Assembly (NCBI GenBank): GCA_024403755.1
Contig: JAKSRF010000012.1
Coordinates: 1-35,772, forward strand
Direction of reading: 5' to 3'
Length of the DNA: 35,772 bases
From: Clostridia bacterium
GTDB taxonomy: Bacteria; Bacillota; Clostridia; Saccharofermentanales; Saccharofermentanaceae
Shown piece by piece: positions 24,420 to 33,401 of this stretch. The position numbers were made by a program, and so were the translations under genes. The notes under the pieces were generated by a model. It saw only the letters and a list, made by a program, of their open reading frames with translations. It ran no database searches and was not told the origin of the DNA. How positions within the stretch are numbered: position 1 is the first letter of the stretch; every line of letters begins with the position of its first letter.

Positions 24420-24465
24420 AAAAATATAGCAAACAGACACCAGTGAACTACATCATTGGTGTCTG
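24420..24465 (-). terminator. Rho-independent terminator of pfkA
   Basis: A 13-bp stem, CAGACACCAATGA (24465-24453) with TCACTGGTGTCTG (24446-24434), one wobble, has a 6-nt loop and is followed on the minus strand by TTTGCTATATTTTTT. It lies 29 nt past the pfkA stop and directly upstream of the mutS2 promoter. Confidence 0.85.
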
Positions 24466-24494
24466 CAAACAAATCTTACTTAACTAAAGATATA

Positions 24495-25553
24495 TCAGAA
24501 TAATCTTCCGGCATTATTAATTTCTTCAACGGATATTGACTTAGTCATCGCAAGTGCCTCTTCAATATCCACATCAGCAATCTTTCCGGCTTTCTCTACT
24601 ATTACTCTGTTAAATCTGTTATTAATAAGACAGTCTACGGCCTGAACAGCCATACGACTTGCAGTAGTTCTGTCACGAAGTGTCGGAGAACCTCCGCGCT
24701 GCAAATGACCGAGAATTGTCGGTCTTGATTCTACGCCGGTAGCGGCTTCAATTTTTGCAGCTATATCAGTAGCAGAACCCACACCTTCGGCAACGATTAC
24801 AATATAATGATGCTTACCGCTGTTTCTTCCGTCAAGTATCGTTCTTACAACGTCACGATCGAAATCATACGGAACCTCAGGAACAAGAATACATTCTGCG
24901 CCGGTAGCAATACCTACATTAAGTGCAATATATCCTGCCTTACGTCCCATTACTTCAATAACACTGCAACGCTCATGTGAAGAAGCAGTATCTCTTAGTT
25001 TATCAATTGCTTCCATTGCAGTATTCATAGATGTATCATAACCGATTGTATATTCTGTAGAAGCAATATCATTATCTATTGTACCCGGAATACCGATAAC
25101 AGGAATTCCGATTCTTGCCAAATCTCTTGCTCCCTTAAAAGATCCGTCACCGCCTATTACGACAAGTGCATCGATACCGTAAACATCAAGCATCTTTGCA
25201 CCTTTAAGAACTCCTTCCGGAGTAGTAAAGGATTTTGATCTTGCAGTCATAAGAAAAGTACCGCCTCGCTGAAGCTTCTCAGATACATCTCTTCTGTTAA
25301 TTGGAGAAATCTCGCCCTTCCACAAACCATGGAAACCTCTTGTAATACCAAAAACCTCAAAACCGGCATTGAGTCCGCATCTGACTACTCCTCTGATTGC
25401 AGCATTCATTCCCGGTGCATCTCCGCCGCTTGTCAAAACGGCTATTCTCTTTATAGGCTCCTCGCCTTCGGCAGCTTTCGGATCATCATAACACTTTGCC
25501 TTAAGCTTTGATAAATCTGGTAAATTACTCTCATCATATAAAATTCTTGACAT
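24495..25553 (-). CDS. pfkA: ATP-dependent 6-phosphofructokinase
   Basis: Glycolytic enzyme converting fructose 6-phosphate to fructose 1,6-bisphosphate. The 352-aa chain has TSGGDAPGMNAAIRG (41-55), VIGGDGSFKGA and IPGTIDNDI with the catalytic Asp. Gly after GGD and Gly in PGTIDND are the residues of ATP-using enzymes; pyrophosphate-dependent forms carry Asp and Lys there. MEVMGRKAGYIAL and LGHLQRGGSPT are also intact. Compared with the usual 320 aa, there are about 34 extra N-terminal residues (YDESNLPDLSKLKAKCYDD), probably disordered or regulatory. It has its own promoter (25595-25600) and terminator, so it is a single-gene unit beside dnaE; no pyk follows. Confidence 0.96.
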   Translation of the reverse strand: MSRILYDESNLPDLSKLKAKCYDDPKAAEGEEPIKRIAVLTSGGDAPGMNAAIRGVVRCGLNAGFEVFGITRGFHGLWKGEISPINRRDVSEKLQRGGTFLMTARSKSFTTPEGVLKGAKMLDVYGIDALVVIGGDGSFKGARDLARIGIPVIGIPGTIDNDIASTEYTIGYDTSMNTAMEAIDKLRDTASSHERCSVIEVMGRKAGYIALNVGIATGAECILVPEVPYDFDRDVVRTILDGRNSGKHHYIVIVAEGVGSATDIAAKIEAATGVESRPTILGHLQRGGSPTLRDRTTASRMAVQAVDCLINNRFNRVIVEKAGKIADVDIEEALAMTKSISVEEINNAGRLF

Positions 25554-25594
25554 AAATTGCTCTCCTCATTTGTAAATATAGACAATCTGAGTGT

Positions 25595-25600
25595 ATTATA
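25595..25600 (-). promoter_or_regulatory. -10 box of pfkA
   Basis: A perfect TATAAT in AGTATAATAC on the minus strand; start of transcription near 25588 leaves about 35 nt to the ATG. The -35 position reads TGTCAA, a poor match. An 8-bp palindrome TTTCGAAA lies at 25609-25616 in the spacer, a possible regulator site. Confidence 0.55.
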
Positions 25601-25630
25601 CTCCTATCTTTCGAAAATTGACACGAAATA

Positions 25631-25734
25631 TCTCAAATGGAAATAAGGTACTGCTATCGCAGGCAGTCGGACAGTAACATCGCCCAAACGCGACTGAAAA
25701 CTCGCTGTCGGTGACAAAAATCACCTATTTGAGA
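25631..25734. ncRNA. Candidate structured RNA element between dnaE and pfkA
   Basis: TCTCAAAT (25631-25638) pairs perfectly with ATTTGAGA (25727-25734) and encloses three neighbouring helices: ACTGC 25650-25654 with GCAGT 25663-25667; GACAG 25670-25674 with CTGTC 25705-25709, which contains TCGC 25680-25683 with GCGA 25690-25693; and GGTGA 25710-25714 with TCACC 25721-25725. The helices abut almost without spacers, as in a four-way junction. It is locally GC-rich compared with the flanks. It lies 17 nt past the dnaE stop and upstream of the pfkA promoter, so on the minus strand it would be a dnaE 3' UTR element. Strand and function are unresolved, and no known riboswitch consensus was recognised. 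Confidence 0.4.
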
Positions 25735-25750
25735 GACGCAGCGAAGAACC

Positions 25751-28700
25751 TTAATGAATCAAATTTACATTTCCTTTTCCGCAAAGACGTTCAAGGCGGC
25801 GCAAAACAGGAGCCGTTGCTTCTATATTACAAACACTGTCCAGAGGAATAACCTGATTTATGTCCTTTATGTACATCTCGACAGGAGTCGTTCCGTGAAA
25901 AAACACCAAGAAATTAAGTATTTCCATATAGAGCGGAGCTTCAACCGGGCCTTCATATACAATTTGCACTTTGCGCGGCGCAGCATATTGTACCTCAGGC
26001 TGTGTTAGTCCCTGTACTGCTACAGTTGCCGTGGCACCACCGCCGGCAGCCGCATATCCGCTCGTAAATCGGTTATTCGGAAGTGCTGAGGAAACAAGTC
26101 TCTCAGAAGCGATTCTGCGAAGGTCATCATCATTTTCGGGCATATTGAAAATACGGTCAGGCATGAATGATACCGTATCATCATCTCTGAGTCGCAGCTT
26201 ACCCGCAATTATATAAGATTGGTTCTTATTTAACTTAGCAGCATATTCATCGAACAATTTACCGAATAAAACTGCTTCATAATTACCATACAAGTCTTCA
26301 AAAGACAACACGGCCATCTGCTTTTTGGCTTTCGTCATACGAATTGATTTAGAAATCAAAATGCCTGCCATAATAACCTCTCTGTTATCGTTAAAGACAT
26401 CAGTCTCAAAATTGTCACGAGCCTCTTTTATTCTCATCGTGTCAAAGGTAGTCAGTTTTTTAATATATTCGGAATACTCCATAAGAGGATGTCCCGATAT
26501 ATATATACCAACCATTTCTTTCTCATATGCAAGCTTATCCAAAAGAGAATACTCAGGCATTTGAACAATATTTATACTTCCCGTCCGCGACAATCCCGAA
26601 GACACTTCACCTGATGATTCGGTTGCTCCTTCAGAGCCGATATCAAACAGGCTCATCTGACCTTGAATTTGAGTTGAGGCTGACCTGTTAAGCTTATCGA
26701 GTTCTGTCTGAACAGTTGCCATCATGGTTGCTCTTGAGTATCCGCTCCAATCCAACGCTGAAGCAAGAATCAACGACTCAATCATTTTGCGGTTTATATC
26801 CAAATCCACACTTCTTACCAAGAAATCTTCAAAGCTCTTATACCGACCGTTCATGGTTCGGTCCTTTATAACTTCATTAACGGCGCCCTCACCGACATTT
26901 TTTATCACAGACAAACCTATTCGGATTCCGGCATCTCCTTCCGGAGCAAACTTAGCCTTACTATGATTGATATCAGGATTAAGAATACTGATTCCCATTT
27001 CTTCAGCTCTGGCTATATACCATGCGGCCTGTGCCAGATTAAATCTGAAGGAATTCATCATAGCCGCCATAAATTCGACAGGATAATAATATTTCAGGTA
27101 AGCAGTATAATATCCTACCACTGCATATGCAGCGGCGTGAGACTTGTTAAAGGCATAACCTGCAAAGTTACTTACATCGCTAAAGATTTTATCTGCTGTC
27201 TCTGCCGCTACTCCGTTATTAACGGCTCCTTTAATTTGTTTGCCGTTCTCATCTTCGCCTCCGTATATAAAAAGCTGTCTGTACTTCTCCATCAGGGACT
27301 TCTTCTTTTTACTCATGGCACGTCTTATATTATCCGACTGTCCCATCGAGAAGCCAGCCAAATCACGTACAATCTGCATTACCTGTTCCTGATATACCAT
27401 ACAACCGTATGTTACATTCAAAATCGGCTCAAGAAGCGGATGGTCATATGTAATCTTGGCCGGATTATGCTTGCATTCAACATATTTCGGAATCTGTTCC
27501 ATAGGACCCGGACGATAAAGAGATATTCCTGCTATGATATCCTCTATGCTGGAAGGCTTAAGATCCTTCATAAAGGAAGTCATACCTTTACTTTCGAGTT
27601 GGAATACGCCTACCGTATCACCTCGACCGATCATCTCGAATATTTTAGGGTCATCCAAAGGCAGTGCATCAAAATCAATTTTAACACCGTGTCTTTCCAA
27701 AACCATATCAGCCGTATCTCTCATTACAGTCAGTGTACGAAGACCGAGAAAATCGAATTTAAGAAGTCCGACGCTTTCAATGTCTGCCTTGGCAAACTGA
27801 ACAACCGTCGATTCATCATTAAGCGACAGCGGTGCTATATCGGTAATCGGCTTTCCGGATATAATTACTCCCGCCGCATGAGTTGAGGTATGTCGCGGAA
27901 GTCCTTCAAGGCGCATAGAATAATCCAAAAGTTCCTTTATCTGAGGATCGGTCTCATATGATTCTTTCAGCTCTTTATTAATCTCGATTGCTTTAGGGAT
28001 TGTCATGCCCATACTTTCGGGAACAAGCTTTGCCACTCTGTCGGCAGTAGCATAAGGAACATCAAGAGCTCTCGCTACATCTCTTATACAGAGCTTGGCT
28101 GCAAGCGTACCGAAAGTAATAACCTGAGCCACTCTCTCCTTGCCGTATTTACGATCAACATAATCAATTACTTCCTGTCTGCGCTCATAACAAAAATCGA
28201 CATCGAAATCAGGCATTGATACACGTTCGCTGTTAAGAAAACGTTCAAAAACCAAATTATATCTGAGCGGATCGATATTAGTTATACCTATGCAGTATGC
28301 AACAAGAGAGCCGGCACCTGAGCCTCTTCCCGGTCCGACCATTATCCCATGGGTTTTAGCATAATTTATAAAGTCCCAAACAATGAGATAGTAATCAGTA
28401 TAGCCCATGCTGTTAATTACACCGAGCTCATACTCTATACGCTTCTTATAGTTATCTTCCTCATCATAGCGACCGCAAATTCTGAATCTCTTCTCGAGTC
28501 CTTCATAGGTAAGGTGCGATAAATAACTCTCATGCGAATCAAAGCCTTCCGGGATATCATAAAGAGGCAAATGTATCGTATTGAAATCATACTCGACATT
28601 ACACATATCTGCTATTTTACAGGTATTATCGACAGCCTCCGGAACATTTACAAAAAAAGCACGCATTTCTTCTTCAGACTTAAGATAAAAATCGTCTGTT

Positions 28701-29419
28701 TCCATACGCATTCTGCTTACATCATTGAGTTTGGCTCCCGTATCTATACAAAGCAAAACATCATGTGCCTTGCTGTCCTCTTGCTTGAGATAGTGGCAGT
28801 CATTTGTTGCCACAAGCGGGATACCGGTCGCATTCGCAATTTTTATGAGAGAAGTATTCACAAGAGCCTGTTCACGTAAGCCGTTACACTGTATTTCAAG
28901 ATAATAATTTCCCCTTCCGAAAATCCGATCATACCACAAAGCAGTCTCGCAAGCGTCATCAATACGATTCTCTGATATAAGAGACGGGATCTCACCGGCA
29001 AGGCAGGCCGACAGACAAATAAGTCCCTCATGATACTTTTCCAGCAAAGACTTATCTACTCTCGGCTTTTTATAGAAGCCTTCTGTGAAACCGAGAGAAA
29101 CCAATTTGTTAAGATTTACAAGTCCGTTATTATCCTTAGCAAGTAAAACCAGATGGTGATAAGCACGTTCATTATTACCGTAGTTTCTGTCAAATCGGCT
29201 GTCCGGAGCAACATACACCTCACAGCCTATAATCGGCTTAATACCCTTTGCCTTAAGTGCTTTATAAAAAGATACCGTACCGTACATTACACCGTGATCT
29301 GTTACGGCGCAGGCATTCATTCCGAGTTCGGCAAGTCTGTCAGGGAGTTCATTAATCCTGATGGCTCCGTCGAGCAAGCTGAATTCCGTATGCAGATGTA
29401 AATGAGTAAATCCGCTCAT
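25751..29419 (-). CDS. dnaE: DNA polymerase III alpha subunit (DnaE type)
   Basis: A 1222-aa replicative C-family polymerase. An N-terminal PHP domain begins THLHLHTEFSLLDGAIR, the polymerase catalytic centre has PDFDVDF and VGPGRGSGAGS, and FNKSHAAAYAVVGYYTAYLK and a helix-hairpin-helix region follow. A C-terminal OB fold covers about residues 985-1080 (VIMAGILISKSIRMTKAKKQ), then an Ala/Gly-rich linker (YAAAGGGATATVAVQGL) and a last domain ending in RLERLCGKGNVNL. No proofreading insertion in the PHP domain is seen, so this is DnaE and not PolC, which Firmicutes encode elsewhere. Third gene of the ABC-uvrB-dnaE operon, 20 nt after uvrB, with GGAGG 12 nt before the ATG. Confidence 0.97.
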   Translation of the reverse strand: MSGFTHLHLHTEFSLLDGAIRINELPDRLAELGMNACAVTDHGVMYGTVSFYKALKAKGIKPIIGCEVYVAPDSRFDRNYGNNERAYHHLVLLAKDNNGLVNLNKLVSLGFTEGFYKKPRVDKSLLEKYHEGLICLSACLAGEIPSLISENRIDDACETALWYDRIFGRGNYYLEIQCNGLREQALVNTSLIKIANATGIPLVATNDCHYLKQEDSKAHDVLLCIDTGAKLNDVSRMRMETDDFYLKSEEEMRAFFVNVPEAVDNTCKIADMCNVEYDFNTIHLPLYDIPEGFDSHESYLSHLTYEGLEKRFRICGRYDEEDNYKKRIEYELGVINSMGYTDYYLIVWDFINYAKTHGIMVGPGRGSGAGSLVAYCIGITNIDPLRYNLVFERFLNSERVSMPDFDVDFCYERRQEVIDYVDRKYGKERVAQVITFGTLAAKLCIRDVARALDVPYATADRVAKLVPESMGMTIPKAIEINKELKESYETDPQIKELLDYSMRLEGLPRHTSTHAAGVIISGKPITDIAPLSLNDESTVVQFAKADIESVGLLKFDFLGLRTLTVMRDTADMVLERHGVKIDFDALPLDDPKIFEMIGRGDTVGVFQLESKGMTSFMKDLKPSSIEDIIAGISLYRPGPMEQIPKYVECKHNPAKITYDHPLLEPILNVTYGCMVYQEQVMQIVRDLAGFSMGQSDNIRRAMSKKKKSLMEKYRQLFIYGGEDENGKQIKGAVNNGVAAETADKIFSDVSNFAGYAFNKSHAAAYAVVGYYTAYLKYYYPVEFMAAMMNSFRFNLAQAAWYIARAEEMGISILNPDINHSKAKFAPEGDAGIRIGLSVIKNVGEGAVNEVIKDRTMNGRYKSFEDFLVRSVDLDINRKMIESLILASALDWSGYSRATMMATVQTELDKLNRSASTQIQGQMSLFDIGSEGATESSGEVSSGLSRTGSINIVQMPEYSLLDKLAYEKEMVGIYISGHPLMEYSEYIKKLTTFDTMRIKEARDNFETDVFNDNREVIMAGILISKSIRMTKAKKQMAVLSFEDLYGNYEAVLFGKLFDEYAAKLNKNQSYIIAGKLRLRDDDTVSFMPDRIFNMPENDDDLRRIASERLVSSALPNNRFTSGYAAAGGGATATVAVQGLTQPEVQYAAPRKVQIVYEGPVEAPLYMEILNFLVFFHGTTPVEMYIKDINQVIPLDSVCNIEATAPVLRRLERLCGKGNVNLIH

Positions 29420-29439
29420 ACTGTATGGTATCCTCCGAA

Positions 29440-31446
29440 TTATTCTTCTTTTAATTGTATAATATAATCTCTGATTTGAGCAGCTTTCTCAAAATCAAGT
29501 TTGTCGGAAGCAGCTTTCATCTCGGCATTAAGCTTATTGATAAGTTTCTCCTTCTTAGCCTTATCAAGGTTCTTGGAATTGATGCTTTTTCCTTCAATTA
29601 TCCTACTTATATCCTTGTCATTAATATCCTGTTCCTTCAAGTCCTTCTCAACGATATCAAAGACATCGGTTACATCCTTCTTTACGCTCTTAGGAGTAAT
29701 ATTATGCACACGATTATATTCCTCCTGAATATGTCTTCTTCTGTTCGTCTCACTGATGGCACTCATCATGGAATCCGTAATCTCATCGGCATACAAAACC
29801 ACTCGTCCGTTTACATTACGCGCACATCGTCCTATTATCTGAATCAAAGAACGTTCAGAACGTAAAAAGCCTTCCTTATCGGCATCAAGTATCATAAGAA
29901 GTGACACCTCCGGCAAGTCTATTCCTTCTCTCAAAAGGTTGATTCCTACAATTACGTCAATCTCACCCATACGAAGAGATCTGAGTATCTTCATACGTTC
30001 TACGGTATCGATATCAGAATGCAAATACGAAACATTGATATTCTCATTCTTCAAAAAATCAGTAAGATCCTCAGCCATTGCTTTAGTCAATGTAAGGATA
30101 AGACTCCTCTCACCCTTCTTGATATTCTCCTTCAGTAAAGCAAGAATATCCTCTATCTGACCTTCAACAGGCTTAACATAGATTTCCGGTTCAAGAAGAC
30201 CTGTCGGTCTTATAATCTGTTCAACCGTCTGTACCGAATTACGCTTCTCATAATCTGCCGGAGTAGCTGATACAAATATGGTTCTTCTCATTTTGGATTC
30301 GAATTCGTTAAACTTAAGCGGTCTGTTATCATATGCAGACGGAAGTCTGAATCCGTAATTAACAAGCATATCCTTACGGGAACGATCGCCGTTATACATA
30401 GCACCGACCTGAGATACGGTTACATGGGACTCATCAATAAAAAGCAAATAATCATCCGGAAAAAAATCCATCAGTGTACACGGCGGTTCACCCGGCTCTC
30501 TTGCAGATATATGACGTGAATAATTCTCTATTCCCTTACAAAAGCCTGTCTCATGCATCAGTTCGATATCATATCTTGTTCTCTGCTCAAGTCTGTAGGC
30601 TTCAATCAGTTTTCCTTCATCTCTGAAGAACTTAATTCTGTCATCCAATTCTGCTTCTATATCCGTAATGGCACGTTCAAGCTTAGCTCTGCCGGTAGCA
30701 TAATGTGAAGCCGGAAAAATCTCGACAAAATTTCTCACCCACATAGTCTTACCCGTCATAAAATGAACAAAGCTCAGCTTCTCTATCTCATCATCAAAAA
30801 AGGTTACTCTGGTAACAGCCTCCTCAGAGTCCGGTGTGAAAATATCAACCGTATCTCCGTTAACTCTGAAGGTTCCGCGCTTAAAATCATAATCGGCTCT
30901 GTCATACTGAATATTTATCAACGCGGCAATAAGCTGTTCTCTCGTCATAATCATACCGACGCTGAGCATGATTGTAAGTGACTTATAATCCTCCTTATCG
31001 CCTATACCGTAAATACAGGATACCGAAGCGACAACTATTACATCATTACGTGTAAGAAGGGATGTTGTGGCACAATGACGCATTCTGTCAATCTCATCAT
31101 TTATTGCACTGTCCTTCTCTATATATGTATCGGTTGCGGCTATATATGCCTCCGGCTGATAATAATCATAATATGAGACAAAATATTCCACCGCATTATT
31201 CGGAAACAATTCCTTAAACTCAGAATAAAGCTGTCCTGCAAGCGTCTTATTATGTGCAAGTACAAGAGTAGGTTTATTGATTCTTGCAATAACATTTGCC
31301 ATAGTGAAGGTCTTTCCGGAACCGGTAACACCGAGCAAAGTTTGTGCTTTCATCCCTTCCTTCAAGCCTTGTGTCAGCTTATCAACTGCCGCCGGCTGGT
31401 CACCGGAGAGCTCATATTGTGATACTAATTCAAATTTCTCATCCAT
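29440..31446 (-). CDS. uvrB: Excinuclease ABC subunit B
   Basis: A 668-aa damage-verification helicase of nucleotide excision repair; it receives DNA from UvrA and recruits UvrC. Walker A GVTGSGKT is at residues 39-46, the beta-hairpin region [11 protein letters not shown] follows, and helicase motifs [19 protein letters not shown] and QIIGRCARN are intact. The C-terminal UVR domain ([22 protein letters not shown]) that contacts UvrC is complete. The start lies 2 nt past the stop of the ABC exporter gene with no good ribosome binding site, so it probably relies on translational coupling. uvrA is not in the window. Confidence 0.97.
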   Translation of the reverse strand: MDEKFELVSQYELSGDQPAAVDKLTQGLKEGMKAQTLLGVTGSGKTFTMANVIARINKPTLVLAHNKTLAGQLYSEFKELFPNNAVEYFVSYYDYYQPEAYIAATDTYIEKDSAINDEIDRMRHCATTSLLTRNDVIVVASVSCIYGIGDKEDYKSLTIMLSVGMIMTREQLIAALINIQYDRADYDFKRGTFRVNGDTVDIFTPDSEEAVTRVTFFDDEIEKLSFVHFMTGKTMWVRNFVEIFPASHYATGRAKLERAITDIEAELDDRIKFFRDEGKLIEAYRLEQRTRYDIELMHETGFCKGIENYSRHISAREPGEPPCTLMDFFPDDYLLFIDESHVTVSQVGAMYNGDRSRKDMLVNYGFRLPSAYDNRPLKFNEFESKMRRTIFVSATPADYEKRNSVQTVEQIIRPTGLLEPEIYVKPVEGQIEDILALLKENIKKGERSLILTLTKAMAEDLTDFLKNENINVSYLHSDIDTVERMKILRSLRMGEIDVIVGINLLREGIDLPEVSLLMILDADKEGFLRSERSLIQIIGRCARNVNGRVVLYADEITDSMMSAISETNRRRHIQEEYNRVHNITPKSVKKDVTDVFDIVEKDLKEQDINDKDISRIIEGKSINSKNLDKAKKEKLINKLNAEMKAASDKLDFEKAAQIRDYIIQLKEE

Positions 31447-31448
31447 TT

Positions 31449-33299
31449 TTACTGTTCGTTTTCCTTCTCCATGTCAATAACCTTACGGAACTGTGTCTCA
31501 TAAAGCTCGTGATATACACCGTTCTGCGCAAGGAGTTCGTCATGGCTTCCCTGTTCTTTTATTACTCCGTCTTTGACTACAAGAATTTTGTCAGCCTTAA
31601 GAATCGTCGAGAGTCTGTGCGCAATGACAATACTGGTTCTGTTCAACATTATTTTTTCCAAAGCATCCTGAATCGCATTTTCGGAAATGGAATCAAGTGC
31701 AGAGGTCGCCTCATCAAGAATCAGTATCTTAGGGTCTTTAAGCATTACCCTTGCCAATGATATTCGCTGCTTCTCACCGCCCGAGAGCTTAAGTCCTCTG
31801 TTACCTACAATCGTATCATAACCGTCAGGCTGACTCATTATAAAATTATGTCTACTTGCAGTCTTACATGCTTCTATCAATTCGTCGTCGGTTGCATCCT
31901 CCTTGGCATAGAGAAGATTCTCTTTAATGGTTCCGTTAAAAAGATACGTCTCCTGCGTTACCACACCGATGTTACTTCTCAAATACTGAAGATCAAAATT
32001 CTTAACATTGGTCTCGCCTATGCTGACCGTTCCGCCGCACACATCATACAGACGCGGAATAAGATTTACAACCGTTGATTTACCTGAACCGGAAGGACCT
32101 ACTATGGCATACATTTTTCCGCCCGGCACAGTGAAATCTATATCTGTAAGCAAAGGCTTATCCTCAGAATATGAGAAGCTTACATGCTTAAACTGAATAT
32201 CTCTGTTCTTAATGTCAGGTCTTACTCCGTTCTTCGGTGTCGTAAGATTGTTCTTCATATCAAAATAATCGAAAATTCTTGTAAAAAGTGCAAGCGATCT
32301 TGTAAAGTCGACATTTACATTAAGAAGTGATTCTACCGGTCTGTAAAGTCTGTTTACAAGAGCAACCGCAGCGGTAATTGTACCGACCGTCAAAGCAGTA
32401 TTCGCTTCGGTAACTAAAATAAGTCCACCTGCAAAATATATTAGCAAAGGTCCTATCTGGGTAAACATTCCCATAAGAACTCTGTACCATCTGCCGCTTC
32501 TCTGTTCCTTGAGATTAAGCTTCGTGACCTCATTATTAATTTTTACAAACTTATCGTATTCCTTCTCTTCCCTTGCGAAAAGCTTAACCAAAAGCGAACC
32601 GCTCACGCTCAACGTTTCATTAATCATCTGGTTCATCTCGTCGTTCTTTTCCTGGCTGTCCGTCAACAGTTTCCATCTGGTACGTCCTGCAGACCTGGTC
32701 GGAATAATCAGAAGCGGTATAACAACAATGCCAACAAGAGCCAGCTTCCAGTTCATTGTAAAGAGTGCAACAAGTGTAGTAATAACTGTGGCACTGTTAG
32801 AAATAATACCGGACAAAGTGCTTGATATAACCGTACTTACTCCGCTTATATCCGTATTCATTCTTGTAATTATGTCACCCTGCTTCTCTGTAGTAAAAAA
32901 TGAGTGCGGCATATATTCAAGATGATGATACATCTGGTTTTTCATATCAAAAATAATACGTCCGGCTATCCATGAATTAATAAAATTCTCCAATATTCCT
33001 ATTATCTGAGCAAGAGCAGTGGTAAAAAAAGCTATAATAAGCAACTGAATCAAAAGCTTAAGATTCTTTCCTCCTAAAGCTTCATCCACGATTTTACCGG
33101 TTACGATAGACGGCAAAAGACCGATGACCGAAGATAATAAGATTATAATAATAACCGCAATAAACTGAAGTCTGTAAGGCTTCATATAAGATAGAATTCT
33201 TTTAATGAGCGGCCATGTAACCTTAGGCATATTCTGTTTCTCTTCATCCGTCAGAAAGCCTCTCGGTCCCAAACCGCCTCTTCCCATTCCGCCTGCCAT
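31449..33299 (-). CDS. ABC exporter half-transporter (multidrug/lipid type)
   Basis: A 616-aa type IV (MsbA/Sav1866-like) ABC exporter with six membrane segments in the first 330 or so residues and one nucleotide-binding domain. Walker A is GPSGSGKST, the signature [14 protein letters not shown], Walker [13 protein letters not shown] and the H-loop IAHRLST. The N-terminus is Gly/Met-rich ([14 protein letters not shown]), as in many such Lachnospiraceae transporters. A GTG at 33305 lies in frame, but GGAGGGG fits the ATG at 33299. It should homodimerise, as no partner half is beside it. It leads the operon with uvrB and dnaE; the substrate is unknown. Confidence 0.92.
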   Translation of the reverse strand: MAGGMGRGGLGPRGFLTDEEKQNMPKVTWPLIKRILSYMKPYRLQFIAVIIIILLSSVIGLLPSIVTGKIVDEALGGKNLKLLIQLLIIAFFTTALAQIIGILENFINSWIAGRIIFDMKNQMYHHLEYMPHSFFTTEKQGDIITRMNTDISGVSTVISSTLSGIISNSATVITTLVALFTMNWKLALVGIVVIPLLIIPTRSAGRTRWKLLTDSQEKNDEMNQMINETLSVSGSLLVKLFAREEKEYDKFVKINNEVTKLNLKEQRSGRWYRVLMGMFTQIGPLLIYFAGGLILVTEANTALTVGTITAAVALVNRLYRPVESLLNVNVDFTRSLALFTRIFDYFDMKNNLTTPKNGVRPDIKNRDIQFKHVSFSYSEDKPLLTDIDFTVPGGKMYAIVGPSGSGKSTVVNLIPRLYDVCGGTVSIGETNVKNFDLQYLRSNIGVVTQETYLFNGTIKENLLYAKEDATDDELIEACKTASRHNFIMSQPDGYDTIVGNRGLKLSGGEKQRISLARVMLKDPKILILDEATSALDSISENAIQDALEKIMLNRTSIVIAHRLSTILKADKILVVKDGVIKEQGSHDELLAQNGVYHELYETQFRKVIDMEKENEQ

Positions 33300-33331
33300 A
33301 AACACCCCTCCGATTATATAATCTGAATAAT

Positions 33332-33337
33332 ATTATA
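33332..33337 (-). promoter_or_regulatory. -10 box of the ABC-uvrB-dnaE operon
   Basis: TATAAT on the minus strand within a very AT-rich 100-nt divergent gap; the -35 at 17 nt spacing (TGTACT) is poor. A second TATAAT-like sequence nearer the gene is too close to the ribosome binding site. Confidence 0.4.
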
Positions 33338-33346
33338 ATATTTAAC

Positions 33347-33373
33347 TTGCCATTAGTACATTAATGTTATAAT
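33347..33373 (+). promoter_or_regulatory. Promoter of the LtaS-like gene
   Basis: TTGCCA (33347-33352) and TATAAT (33368-33373) are 15 nt apart, a short spacer. The leader to the ATG at 33402 is about 22 nt. It is divergent from the ABC operon promoter. Confidence 0.45.
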
Positions 33374-33401
33374 TAAGTATATATTTTTCTTTGGGTGTTT
33401 T

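Noticed and set aside
24495..25553. Pyrophosphate-dependent phosphofructokinase
   Set aside because: The residues that separate the two types (Gly after GGD and Gly in PGTIDND) are those of ATP-dependent enzymes.
25618..25646. Plus-strand promoter (TTGACA at 25618-25623) driving the folded element
   Set aside because: No acceptable -10 box lies at 16-18 nt spacing, and a transcript from it would lack the first arm of the closing helix.
26963..27886. 307-codon plus-strand ORF inside dnaE
   Set aside because: It lies antisense to strongly conserved DnaE catalytic sequence, has no plausible ribosome binding site or family, and is best explained as a shadow frame.
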